Shown: in pieces, positions 25,957 through 34,920 of the stretch
Position numbering within the stretch: position 1 is the first letter of the stretch
How the letters are laid out: the number at the start of each line of letters is the position of its first letter
Source of the DNA: Oceanospirillum sp048265165
GTDB taxonomy: Bacteria; Pseudomonadota; Gammaproteobacteria; Pseudomonadales; Halomonadaceae
NCBI RefSeq assembly: GCF_048265165.1
Contig: NZ_JBLXCD010000001.1
Span: 310,001-374,000 of the forward strand
Length of the DNA: 64,000 nt
Direction: 5' to 3'
Translations under genes and position numbers: made by a program
Notes under the pieces: generated by a model
Database searches by the model: none
Told to the model about the DNA's origin: nothing
What the model saw: the letters and a program-made list of their open reading frames with translations, nothing else

Positions 25957-27885
25957 TTAGCGGCTGATAATCAAATCATTGACGGCCCTGGGGATGAGGT
26001 CATTTTTCACCCCCGTAGTCGCGACGGGTTGCTCAAACCAGAATGCTATCGGCTGATCAAAACCGATACCGTGCATATAATTGTATAAGGCTTTGCGCAG
26101 CCCTGCTCCAAGCAGGTCGTGATCTGTCCCTGTAGGATCAGTAAACTCGACATCATTCTCAGCAAACAAGGTTTCAGGCCGCGGCTCAAGGCGAATACCA
26201 TATTCATCCGGATTAACGCCAATGGGGCTATGTATGGTGGCTGCAAACCGATGCCAATATGCGGACTGAAAGCATCCCTCCTGCATCATCTGGCGGACCA
26301 TTTCAAGAGCATCAATGGTTTCCTGCTCAGTTTGCGTTGGAAAGCCATACATCAGATACGCATGAACTAAAATGCCGCTATCACTAAAAGCTTTCGTTAC
26401 CCTGGCAACCTGCTCAACACTGACCCCCTTTTTCATCAACTTCAGTAATCGATCGGACGCAACTTCCAGGCCACCACTGACGGCGATACAACCGGAATCA
26501 GCTAACAGCTGGCAACGCTCAGGCGTAAAGGTCTTCTCAAAGCGGATATTGCCCCACCAACTTATCACCACACCCCGCTCTATCAAACGACGAGCCATGG
26601 CAAAAAGTGCCTTTGGTGGTGCCGCTTCATCCACAAAATGAAAGCCCGTCTGACCGGTTTCTTCGATCAGCTGTTCAATGCGATCAACCAATATATCGGC
26701 GCCAGCTTCGTCATAGCGATCGATATAGTCCAGAGTGACATCACAGAAACTGCACTTTCTCCAGTAACAGCCGTGGGCGATCGTTAGCTTGTTCCAACGA
26801 CCATCACTCCAGATGCGATGCATTGGATTCAGCATCTCGCATAAAGAGAGATAATCATTCAGTGGCAAGCCGTCATAAACCGGTGTGCCTACATCCGTCT
26901 GCGGAATATCATGCAGCACAGGGTTTTCATTTAAATGTACGTATTGTCGTCCTGACTCATCCTCTGCCAGAAAGTACGTACGTACCAGATCATCGGCCTG
27001 ACGTTGCCCAGAAAAGTATTCCAGCAGGGTCAATAATGGCCGCTCGCCATCATCCAGGCAGATAAAATCGACAAACTCGAAAATTCGCGGATCTTTCAGG
27101 GCCCTGAGTTCAGTATTAACAAAGCCCCCACCCATGACGACAGGCAGGTCAGGGTTGATCTCTTTGCAGGTCTGTGCAATCCGTAAAGCGCCCAACATGT
27201 TACCGGGAAAAGGCACCGTTAACGCAACAACACTAGGCTGGGCTTCTTCCACATAGAGTTCCACCAGCTGTTCCAGAATCTCTGAGCTGAAGCTGGGCTC
27301 TGCCATTAACGTATCATAGAGGGCATCAAAGCTGGGGTTCGCCGCCGCAAGGCGCTCTCCATAGCGACTAACCTCAAAATAAGGGTCTACACCCTGGGTA
27401 ATGACAGCGGAAAGGTCGTTGATAAACAGGGTTGCCAGATACTTTGCTTTATCCTGTACCCCCAAATCACCAAAAGCCGCTTTTAGTACATCGCCGGAAA
27501 CGGTTTCCATTTGAGCAATAGCATCAAAAGCCGGGCCTTCAGGCAGAAAGGTGCGGGAGATAATTCGTAGGGCAAGGCTTGGATCTTTACCTTGCAGAAA
27601 GCGGATCGTGGGCTCTACGCAAAGCCGGTAACGGTCAAATTTTCTGAGAAAACAACCAACAACTGGTGGTAGCTGGTCCTCATCAAATTGTTCAAAGTTT
27701 TCTTCGACGTGCTGACGAATAATATCCAGCCCCTGGGCGGTCATCATCTCAAGGAAAAGCTCAATGGCCGGATCTCTTTGCACCGCGTCATAGCCCCTGG
27801 AGCGTAAAAAGCCAGTCAGGTAAGCTGTTGCCGGATACGGTGTATTCAGCTGTGTCATCGGTGGAGTCATCAGAAGAACGGTCAT
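25957..27885 (-). CDS. B12-binding-type radical SAM protein with CX4CX2C motif
   Basis: The 642-residue protein has an N-terminal Rossmann-like region of the B12-binding radical SAM type ('PDLPVVMGGGFVNTELR', 'CLDDGERPLLTLL'), a radical SAM barrel with 'HGCYWRKCSFCDVTLDY', and a C-terminal tail. The cluster cysteines are Cys373, Cys378 and Cys381, giving CX4CX2C rather than the common CX3CX2C; the codons are clear. The B12 DxHxxG motif is not evident, so cobalamin binding is uncertain. About 150 residues of helical sequence are inserted near the N-terminus. Substrate and product cannot be predicted, and no substrate-like peptide or pathway gene lies beside it. AAGG precedes the start by six bases. 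Confidence 0.85.
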   Translation of the reverse strand: MTVLLMTPPMTQLNTPYPATAYLTGFLRSRGYDAVQRDPAIELFLEMMTAQGLDIIRQHVEENFEQFDEDQLPPVVGCFLRKFDRYRLCVEPTIRFLQGKDPSLALRIISRTFLPEGPAFDAIAQMETVSGDVLKAAFGDLGVQDKAKYLATLFINDLSAVITQGVDPYFEVSRYGERLAAANPSFDALYDTLMAEPSFSSEILEQLVELYVEEAQPSVVALTVPFPGNMLGALRIAQTCKEINPDLPVVMGGGFVNTELRALKDPRIFEFVDFICLDDGERPLLTLLEYFSGQRQADDLVRTYFLAEDESGRQYVHLNENPVLHDIPQTDVGTPVYDGLPLNDYLSLCEMLNPMHRIWSDGRWNKLTIAHGCYWRKCSFCDVTLDYIDRYDEAGADILVDRIEQLIEETGQTGFHFVDEAAPPKALFAMARRLIERGVVISWWGNIRFEKTFTPERCQLLADSGCIAVSGGLEVASDRLLKLMKKGVSVEQVARVTKAFSDSGILVHAYLMYGFPTQTEQETIDALEMVRQMMQEGCFQSAYWHRFAATIHSPIGVNPDEYGIRLEPRPETLFAENDVEFTDPTGTDHDLLGAGLRKALYNYMHGIGFDQPIAFWFEQPVATTGVKNDLIPRAVNDLIISR

Positions 27886-28013
27886 AGCCTGCCTTAATCG
27901 TAAAACCGAGTATTAAATAGGGCGCGCATTCTAACAAATGACCTCAGTAAAAGCCCTAAGGCTTTTACCAAATGGTGCCATCACAGTTGCCTGGGTTGCC
28001 AAATAAGGAGATA

Positions 28014-29276
28014 TTAGCTCAGGCCAACGCCCACCAAAATCGGAAGCACAACAAGACTGAGTAACGAACCTACCCTGAGCATCTCTTTTTGCGGTACAAG
28101 GCCACTGCCAAATACAATGGCATTTGGCGGTGTTGCCACAGGCAGAGTAAATGCACAGGAAGCACCAATGGCAATCAATACCGCAAGAGCCGTTTGCCCC
28201 AGACCCACACCTTCCGCCAGCGGCAGAAAGATCGGCAACAGCAGTGCAGCACTGGCGGTATTACTGGCCACTGCCGTTAACACCATAACAAAAATGATCA
28301 GACAGATAATAAAAACCATCAGAGGTGTGTGCTCAATCATCACAATAATATGATTCGCGATAAATGCACTGGCCCCTGATGCCGACAACAGAGCACTCAG
28401 CGTTAAGCCGCCACCAAACAGCAGTAAAATCCCCCAATCGGTTTGTTCGTTCAGCTCATTAAAATCCAGTAGCCGTAATGCCGCTAGTAACAAAATAGCA
28501 CTAACCGCAACAACGGCATCAATACCACTGGTAATACCCAGAAATGCCGCAAGAGGCTTACTGAAAATCCAGCCCGAAACCGTCAGGCCAAACACAAGCA
28601 GAGTCATAAGCTGAGCATGATTGAGAGGCGGTAATTTTTCCGCTTCAAAGGCAACTGGCTGGCTCAATTCCGGCTTGCAGGTGAATTTTAATGTAAAGAT
28701 CATTACCGGCATCAGGACAAACACCACAGGCAGTGCAACCAGCATCCACCCCGTAAAACTCAGCCCAACCGCTGCAGCGGCAATGGCATTGGGTGGGCTC
28801 CCCACCAAGGTTCCGATACCACCGATATTTGCCGAGAAAGCGATACCCAGCAGAAAGAACAGATAGGTACGCCGGTGTTTCGATGAGTCCAGCGCAGATA
28901 GCACACCGAGAGTCAAAGGCAGCATCATGGCTGCCGTAGCCGTGTTTGAAATCCACATCGACAGAACGGCAGTGGCCATAAAAATCAGATTAGCCGCTTT
29001 ACTCAACTTGCCTGCAGCAATACTCAGAATAGTCTGAGCGATTCTTTGGTCAAGCTTTTGCTTATGCAAAGCAGCAGATAGGGCAAAGCCACCCAAAAAA
29101 ATAAAAATAATCGGGTTAGCAAAAGCGCTGAAAGCCTCTTTCACATCAAAAATCCCGGAGACTACCGCTAATACCGGAACCAGTAGGGCTGTCATACTGA
29201 CATGAATCCATTCGGTCACCCACAATGCAGCGATCACCAGCAGAATCAAACACCCCATCAAAACAGGGTCAAACAT
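28014..29276 (-). CDS. SLC13/DASS-family anion transporter
   Basis: The 420-residue inner-membrane protein is hydrophobic throughout. It carries the two SNT signatures of the divalent-anion:sodium symporter family, 'ISNTATAAMMLPL' and 'ASNTASAALLLPIFLPL', each in one of the two inverted repeats. Family substrates are dicarboxylates, citrate or sulfate; the exact anion is not shown. The length is slightly short for the family (commonly 440-500). It appears to be a single gene, with gaps of 128 bases downstream and 235 upstream. Confidence 0.88.
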   Translation of the reverse strand: MFDPVLMGCLILLVIAALWVTEWIHVSMTALLVPVLAVVSGIFDVKEAFSAFANPIIFIFLGGFALSAALHKQKLDQRIAQTILSIAAGKLSKAANLIFMATAVLSMWISNTATAAMMLPLTLGVLSALDSSKHRRTYLFFLLGIAFSANIGGIGTLVGSPPNAIAAAAVGLSFTGWMLVALPVVFVLMPVMIFTLKFTCKPELSQPVAFEAEKLPPLNHAQLMTLLVFGLTVSGWIFSKPLAAFLGITSGIDAVVAVSAILLLAALRLLDFNELNEQTDWGILLLFGGGLTLSALLSASGASAFIANHIIVMIEHTPLMVFIICLIIFVMVLTAVASNTASAALLLPIFLPLAEGVGLGQTALAVLIAIGASCAFTLPVATPPNAIVFGSGLVPQKEMLRVGSLLSLVVLPILVGVGLS

Positions 29277-29511
29277 AAAGAAGCATCCTCAAACCAGAAA
29301 ACGAAATGTCCACTGCACTGCTGTGGAATTGCGCCGGAATTTTAGTGGAAGATGCTTTACAGATCAGTGATAAAGCTCAGAAAACCCAGTAAACATAGTA
29401 AAGATTTGTAATCTACAGAGGGAGTTACATCAGTTACCTGCCGGGGAAAATAAGCCACCCTCTCATTTATGAAAGGGCCTGGGATAAGCGATACCCGCAG
29501 AGAGCCGGGTA

Positions 29512-30423
29512 TCAGATTAGGTTATGTCCGTTACCCAGCTCAATATCCAGAATATCAGCCAATATCTGCTTAATGGCTTCTTCATGCTGAGTCGGAGCTG
29601 CCATATGCGGTGTAATCAGGAGGTTTTCCTGTTGCCAGAAAGGGTGCTCTTTTGCCAGGGGTTCATGTTCAAAAACATCCAGCAATGCACCTCGCAGATG
29701 CTGAGTCTGTAACTGAACCAACAAAGCGTGCTCATCAATCACACTGCCGCGGCCTACACTAATCACGACCGCCCCACGGGGTAGCTGCATCAGACGATGC
29801 TCATTTAATAAATGATAGGTTTCATCCTTTGCAGGCAAAAGATTAACCAGAAACTGACAGCGGGAAAGAAAAGCATCAAGGTCGTCATAGCCATTGACCT
29901 GCTCAAAACCAAGGTCTGGTTTCGGGCTTCGGCTCCAGCCTAAAACGCTATAACCCAGTTGGGTTAATTGCTGACCAACAAATACACCCAGAGGGCCAAG
30001 GCCGAGGATACCGACTTTTCGGGTTTGTAAGCAGTGCGTCAGCTCTGGCTGCCAAATTTGACGTTTCTGATGATTCTGATAGCGATCAAAGTGCCTGCCA
30101 AAGTGAACCATGCCGTAAAGCACATACTCCAGCATCCACTGCCCCATCCCGGCATCCCGTAATTTATAGAGTGGGATATCCAGCGGCAGATCAGGTAGCG
30201 TCTCCAATGCATCAATACCAGCACCAAGATTGAAGATCGCACGCAACTGGGTTTGATGAAGAAACAGTTGGTTTTCGGGCTTCCAGACAAGAGCATACTC
30301 TGCCTGCCAATCACTCTCTTTTATATCTTCCCATAAGCGGATATCAGCGTAGGGACAAAATTTATGCAAAGCATCAAGATAGAAACCCTGATCTGTCAGT
30401 GGGGATGACAATAGGATACGCAT
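29512..30423 (-). CDS. ghrA: Glyoxylate/hydroxypyruvate reductase A
   Basis: The 303-residue cytoplasmic protein belongs to the D-2-hydroxyacid dehydrogenases, GhrA branch. It reduces glyoxylate to glycolate and hydroxypyruvate to glycerate using NADPH. Seen: N-terminal 'MRILLSSP', substrate-side 'IFNLGAGIDAL', the nucleotide motif 'VGILGLGPLGVFVG', 'VISVGRGSVIDEHAL' and 'LLDVFEHEPL' with final catalytic His in 'TPHMAAPT'. AAGGA is six bases before the start. Its product glycerate is the substrate of the glycerate kinase at the other end of the window. A hairpin overlaps the stop codon but lacks a U tract. Confidence 0.93.
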   Translation of the reverse strand: MRILLSSPLTDQGFYLDALHKFCPYADIRLWEDIKESDWQAEYALVWKPENQLFLHQTQLRAIFNLGAGIDALETLPDLPLDIPLYKLRDAGMGQWMLEYVLYGMVHFGRHFDRYQNHQKRQIWQPELTHCLQTRKVGILGLGPLGVFVGQQLTQLGYSVLGWSRSPKPDLGFEQVNGYDDLDAFLSRCQFLVNLLPAKDETYHLLNEHRLMQLPRGAVVISVGRGSVIDEHALLVQLQTQHLRGALLDVFEHEPLAKEHPFWQQENLLITPHMAAPTQHEEAIKQILADILDIELGNGHNLI

Positions 30424-30470
30424 CGTAAATCCTTAGCAGGTAGAGCAACATAGTGCCAACCCTGCAGATT

Positions 30471-30498
30471 CAGCAGCCGGTATCCGTTTCGGCTGCTG
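30471..30498. other. Stem-loop between RND permease and ghrA
   Basis: CAGCAGCCG (30471-30479) pairs perfectly with CGGCTGCTG (30490-30498) around a ten-base loop. It lies 87 bases after the RND stop and just upstream of ghrA. There is no U tract, so it is either a factor-assisted terminator or part of the ghrA leader. Confidence 0.35.
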
Positions 30499-30585
30499 CA
30501 TGAAGTATGTCTTCCAGGTTTCCCATACCCCTGAAAATGAAAGCTGTTTCCTTCCCCTATTGGATCAGCCTAAAACAGCCTGTGG

Positions 30586-33500
30586 TTAATGGTCAGGATC
30601 ATAAGTGCTTTTTTTGCTTCGATGCATAAAAGACTTAATATCTTCAAGAATCATATAGTTAACAGGGATCAGAAACAGTGTAATCAGTGTAGCAAACAAA
30701 ATCCCAAAACCTAAGGAAACCGCCATAGGAATCAGAAATTGCGCTTGCGTTGATTTTTCAAATAACAGCGGGAATAAACCGATAAAGGTTGTCATCGAAG
30801 TCAGCATTACAGGGCGGAACCGTTTAGGCGCCGCGCTCATAATCGCCTTATGAAGCCGATCTCCCTGAGCACGCTTCTGATTGACGAAGTCCACCAATAC
30901 CAGACTGTCATTCACAACAACACCCACCAGGGCAAGAAGCCCCATCAGGCTCATAATAGTCAGAGGCATACCCATGATGGCGTGTCCCAATACCGCACCA
31001 ATAGCGCCAAAGGGGATCACCGACATCACAATCAATGGCTGGCTGTAGCTACCAAAAGGGATTGCCAGTAACGCATAAATCACAAAAAGAACTAACAGCA
31101 AACCAATCTGAAGGGATCCGAATGACTCAGCTTGCTCTTCCGCCTCACCGCGAAGCGTATAAGCAACAGAAGGATACTGCTGCGTTAACTGATCGAGATA
31201 CTGCTTAAGATCCTGATTCATTACGGTCGTATTGGCCGTCTTTTTGTTCATATCCGCAGTGACATTGATTGTTCGGTAACCATCAATGCGATAGATGGCG
31301 GAAGGGCTCTTACCTGGCTTCAGTTCTACCAGATGCGATAGCGGAATACGGGTTCCCGAACTATTTACAACCTCAAGGTCCAGCAGGTCTGCTATAGAGT
31401 TACGTGCTTGCTGGGGCAGTCTCAACATAACGACCACTTCTTCCCTGCCCCGCTGAATACTCTGAACCTCCGTACCCAGATAAGCTTTCTGAATCTGCTG
31501 CATAATCGTTGAGCGATCCAGTCCAAGCATATACGCCTGAGACTTGAGTTCGACCTGCAACTCCTGCTTACCATCTGCCAGAGAATCGGTGATATCGAAC
31601 AAACTTGGATAGGTGGCAAGACGCTCTTTGACCTGTTCAGCCACTTCAGACAACACACTAAGATCTGAACCGGAAAGCTCTATATCCACCGGATCACCAA
31701 CCCTGCCGAACTCCGCCCTGAAAGCAACCGACTCTGCGCCAGGTATTGGGCCGATAAGGTCACGCCACTCATTAACTAACTGTAGGCTGGTAATCTCAGA
31801 ATCGCGCTCTTCTGCCGGAGTAATTTCAAACCTCACCTGCCCCACATGAGCGTCACCACGAGAGCCCGTCGTTGAAAATATATTCTGAATAACGCTAACA
31901 CCGGATACAGGGTCACGGTGTTTTTCCTGAAGCACTCGTGCCTGATCGGTCATATTAATAACAAACCGGTCTGTAACGTCAAAAGCGGTCCCTGTGGGCA
32001 TGGTAAGCGTTACCCGAGCCGTTTCACTGGGCACTTTTGGGAAAAAGGTAAAGCGCATCCATCCTGAGCTGACCGTGGCAAACAGAAGAATGAGTGCTCC
32101 GACAGAGAATGCCAGAGCAGTATACCGATAGCGCAACACGCGCTTAAGCGCCGGCCGGTAATAACGCAGAATGAAGCGTTCAAAACCATCCGCAAAACCC
32201 TGTTGCCAGCGTTCAAGCCGTGATTGTTTTTCACTGCCCTGACGCAACCGGATATATTTCAGATGCGCAGGAAGGACAAATTTAGACTCAATCAGCGAGA
32301 ACAACAGTACAGGAATAACAACAGCAGGTATCTGGGAAAAAATAGCGCCCCTGTGCCCACCAATAAAAGCCAGAGGCAAAAAGGCTGCTACCGTCGTTAA
32401 TACGCCAAAAGTAACAGGTACGGCTACTTCTTTCGTGCCCGCAATCGCAGCATCGAGACCACTATCGGATTTTCTGAGATGACTGTATACATTTTCACCG
32501 GTAACAATAGCATCATCCACCACAATCCCCAGCACAAGAATAAAGCCAAATAAACTGGCGATATTCAGGCTGACGCCAAGCAGAGGCAGCAGGATAAAAG
32601 CACCCATAAAGCTGATCGGGATACCGATAAAAACCCAGAATGCGATAGCAGGTCTCAGAAAAAGTGTCAGTAGTGCCAGTACCAGTAAGCCCCCTTGCAT
32701 CGCATTACTCAATAGAGTATTCAGGCGCTTCTTAACAACCTCGGAGTCATCATCCCAATAACTGATTTCGAGACCATCCGGCAAACTATCCTGACGGGAA
32801 GCAATATACTCTTTCACCGCATCCGCAACAGCGATAGCACTTTCCTGCCCGGTACGGTAGACATCAACCATGGCTGCAGGCTTACCATTAAAGCGGGTTC
32901 TCAGGGGGGACTCTTCAAAACCATCACGAACGGTCGCAATATCACCAAGGCGGATTAAGCCACCATTCCCATCCGCTTTGACAACAATATTCTCAAACTC
33001 CCGTTGGGTATAGCGCTGCCCCTTTGAGCTGATCAGCACTTCATTGCCCAGGGTTTTCATATTACCCGCTGAAAGATCCGTTGATTCAGACTCGATGCTC
33101 TGCTCAATATCCCCTAAGGTCAGACCATGCTCTTTAAGGTTTCGTGGTGACACTTCAATTGAAACTTCATAGTCACGCACCCCGGCCAGCTCCACCTGAG
33201 TCACCCCTGACGCGCGAATAAGATCATCACGCACCTGCTCCGCTGATTGGCGAATTTCACGCTCTGACAGATCACCGGATATTGCAACAGAGATCACTTC
33301 ACGAATACGTTCAGCCAGGGCCACTGTCGGGCGATCAGCATCAGATGGAAGATTATTGATCGCATCAACCCGTGACTTAATATCAGTTAACAATTCCTTA
33401 GGGTCATAGCCATCGGCAATCTCGATACTAACTTGGGTACTACCTTCCGCCGATCGACTGACAATCTCCTCAATACCTTCCAGATCCTGAATACTTTGCT

Positions 33501-33699
33501 CGATCAGAATCGCAACGCCTTGCTCCATATCCTCCGGGCTGGCACCACGTAAGCTGACGGATACGTTAACCTGGTCAAACTCGATCGATGGAAAAACCTC
33601 CAAAGGAACTTTCTTAACCAGAAAGAAAATACCCGCCAATAAGATAGAGATCATCATCAGATTAGCAGCAACATGGTTGCGGGCAAACCAGGCGATCAT
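30586..33699 (-). CDS. RND efflux permease of tripartite pump
   Basis: This 1037-residue RND pump has the complete twelve-segment architecture and two large periplasmic loops. Seen: N-terminal 'MIAWFARNHVAANLMM' of the MdtB/MexW-like branch, 'EVFPSIEFDQVNVSVSL', and the proton-relay pair in 'GIVVDDAIVTGENV' (Asp-Asp intact, unlike the first RND pump in this window). Its start overlaps the stop of the adaptor gene by four bases (ATGA), so translation is coupled. It is the last gene of a three-gene operon with its own outer-membrane channel. Substrate unknown. Confidence 0.94.
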   Translation of the reverse strand: MIAWFARNHVAANLMMISILLAGIFFLVKKVPLEVFPSIEFDQVNVSVSLRGASPEDMEQGVAILIEQSIQDLEGIEEIVSRSAEGSTQVSIEIADGYDPKELLTDIKSRVDAINNLPSDADRPTVALAERIREVISVAISGDLSEREIRQSAEQVRDDLIRASGVTQVELAGVRDYEVSIEVSPRNLKEHGLTLGDIEQSIESESTDLSAGNMKTLGNEVLISSKGQRYTQREFENIVVKADGNGGLIRLGDIATVRDGFEESPLRTRFNGKPAAMVDVYRTGQESAIAVADAVKEYIASRQDSLPDGLEISYWDDDSEVVKKRLNTLLSNAMQGGLLVLALLTLFLRPAIAFWVFIGIPISFMGAFILLPLLGVSLNIASLFGFILVLGIVVDDAIVTGENVYSHLRKSDSGLDAAIAGTKEVAVPVTFGVLTTVAAFLPLAFIGGHRGAIFSQIPAVVIPVLLFSLIESKFVLPAHLKYIRLRQGSEKQSRLERWQQGFADGFERFILRYYRPALKRVLRYRYTALAFSVGALILLFATVSSGWMRFTFFPKVPSETARVTLTMPTGTAFDVTDRFVINMTDQARVLQEKHRDPVSGVSVIQNIFSTTGSRGDAHVGQVRFEITPAEERDSEITSLQLVNEWRDLIGPIPGAESVAFRAEFGRVGDPVDIELSGSDLSVLSEVAEQVKERLATYPSLFDITDSLADGKQELQVELKSQAYMLGLDRSTIMQQIQKAYLGTEVQSIQRGREEVVVMLRLPQQARNSIADLLDLEVVNSSGTRIPLSHLVELKPGKSPSAIYRIDGYRTINVTADMNKKTANTTVMNQDLKQYLDQLTQQYPSVAYTLRGEAEEQAESFGSLQIGLLLVLFVIYALLAIPFGSYSQPLIVMSVIPFGAIGAVLGHAIMGMPLTIMSLMGLLALVGVVVNDSLVLVDFVNQKRAQGDRLHKAIMSAAPKRFRPVMLTSMTTFIGLFPLLFEKSTQAQFLIPMAVSLGFGILFATLITLFLIPVNYMILEDIKSFMHRSKKSTYDPDH

Positions 33700-34835
33700 G
33701 GCTGCTGGCCCTCATTTTTTTCAGTAACAGCAACACGGGTACCACTGGTCACCTGACCAAGAGGCGTCAGCACAAGCTGCTCACCGGGCTGCAGGCCACT
33801 GCTGACAACAGAATAAACATCATCATGCCAGCTAATGGAAACTTCACGCCTTTTCAGACGTTTCTTCTCAACCACGTAGACATAGCGGCTTTGATAAACA
33901 GAGGTATTAGGAATCACAATCACATTTTTAAGCTCTGTTCCGTCGATGGCAACCTCAACCAGGCGACCGACCTGCGGCCAACTCTGTGCTGATTCTTTAT
34001 TGCCGTCAGAAGATATGCGACCGTCCAGAGTCACCGTCGCCATCAGCTGCTGACTGGCGCTATCCAGCTCAGCAGCAGTCCGCAGAAGCGACCCCTGATA
34101 TTGCTTTTCCTCATCCTGAACTAAAGCCGGTGGCTCAGTTTCCGGTGACAGATAATCAAGATCACGCTGGTGCAAAGCCACTTCAATTTCTGGTGCTCTA
34201 TCCGCTATCAGAGTTGCAATTTCACTGCCGGAGCTAATGGCCTGTCCCTCTTCAACGTCAACACTGGCCACCTTGGCTGAGAAAGGAGCTGTAAGGCGTG
34301 TGTCCTGCAAAGCGATCTTAGCTAATCGAACGGAGCTGCGGGCACTGGCAACTTTAGCCCGGGCTGCTTTCAGCTGGGGCACTCGTAAAACCCGCTCGTT
34401 GGGTTCACCAGGCTGACCGGACAAACTCCAGGCTTGTTTAGCCTGTATCGCCTGAGTCTCTTCATCCGCCAAATTCTGCAGGCTTTCCGTCAAGGAAGCT
34501 TCCGCGATTGTCAGCTCCGCCCGGTAACGGGAATCATCAAGCTTGAGCAGCAATTGCCCCTTGTTCAGCTGCCCACCGGTTCTTAATTCAGGCGCGATAT
34601 AGGTAATCTTACCCGCAGCCTCCGCCACCAAACTGGTACGCTGCCGGGCTAAAACACGTCCGTAGCGTCTAACAATCAGCTGATAATCCTGTGGCTTAAT
34701 CTTATCAATCTGAACCGCCATTGCGGCAGCCCGCGCTCTTGGTGAACGATCCACTGCCGGAGGGTTAGAGAAAATAAACCAAGCGGCACCTATCATGGCG
34801 AATATAACAATGAGAGGTAATAATTTTCTAAGCAT
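33696..34835 (-). CDS. RND periplasmic adaptor (HlyD/AcrA family)
   Basis: The 379-residue protein has an N-terminal membrane anchor ('LLPLIVIFAMIGAAWFIF') with no lipobox Cys, so it is held by a transmembrane helix rather than lipid. A barrel-sandwich start ('LVAEAAGKITYIAPELRTG'), a coiled hairpin (about 110-165), 'LQDTRLTAPFSAKVASVDVEEG' and beta-barrel regions follow. It joins the coupled permease downstream to the channel encoded upstream. AGG lies seven bases before the start. Confidence 0.92.
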   Translation of the reverse strand: MLRKLLPLIVIFAMIGAAWFIFSNPPAVDRSPRARAAAMAVQIDKIKPQDYQLIVRRYGRVLARQRTSLVAEAAGKITYIAPELRTGGQLNKGQLLLKLDDSRYRAELTIAEASLTESLQNLADEETQAIQAKQAWSLSGQPGEPNERVLRVPQLKAARAKVASARSSVRLAKIALQDTRLTAPFSAKVASVDVEEGQAISSGSEIATLIADRAPEIEVALHQRDLDYLSPETEPPALVQDEEKQYQGSLLRTAAELDSASQQLMATVTLDGRISSDGNKESAQSWPQVGRLVEVAIDGTELKNVIVIPNTSVYQSRYVYVVEKKRLKRREVSISWHDDVYSVVSSGLQPGEQLVLTPLGQVTSGTRVAVTEKNEGQQP

Positions 34836-34920
34836 CGGAGAACCTGTGCCGGAGCGTCTTTTTAAATATGGTATGTGTTAAAAGGCGTTATGCCCTGATT
34901 TTTTTTGATCGCATTCAGCC

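Noticed and set aside
29490..29513. Eight-pair hairpin overlapping the ghrA stop, considered as terminator
   Set aside because: No U tract follows on the transcript strand and it includes the stop codon itself; too weak to call.
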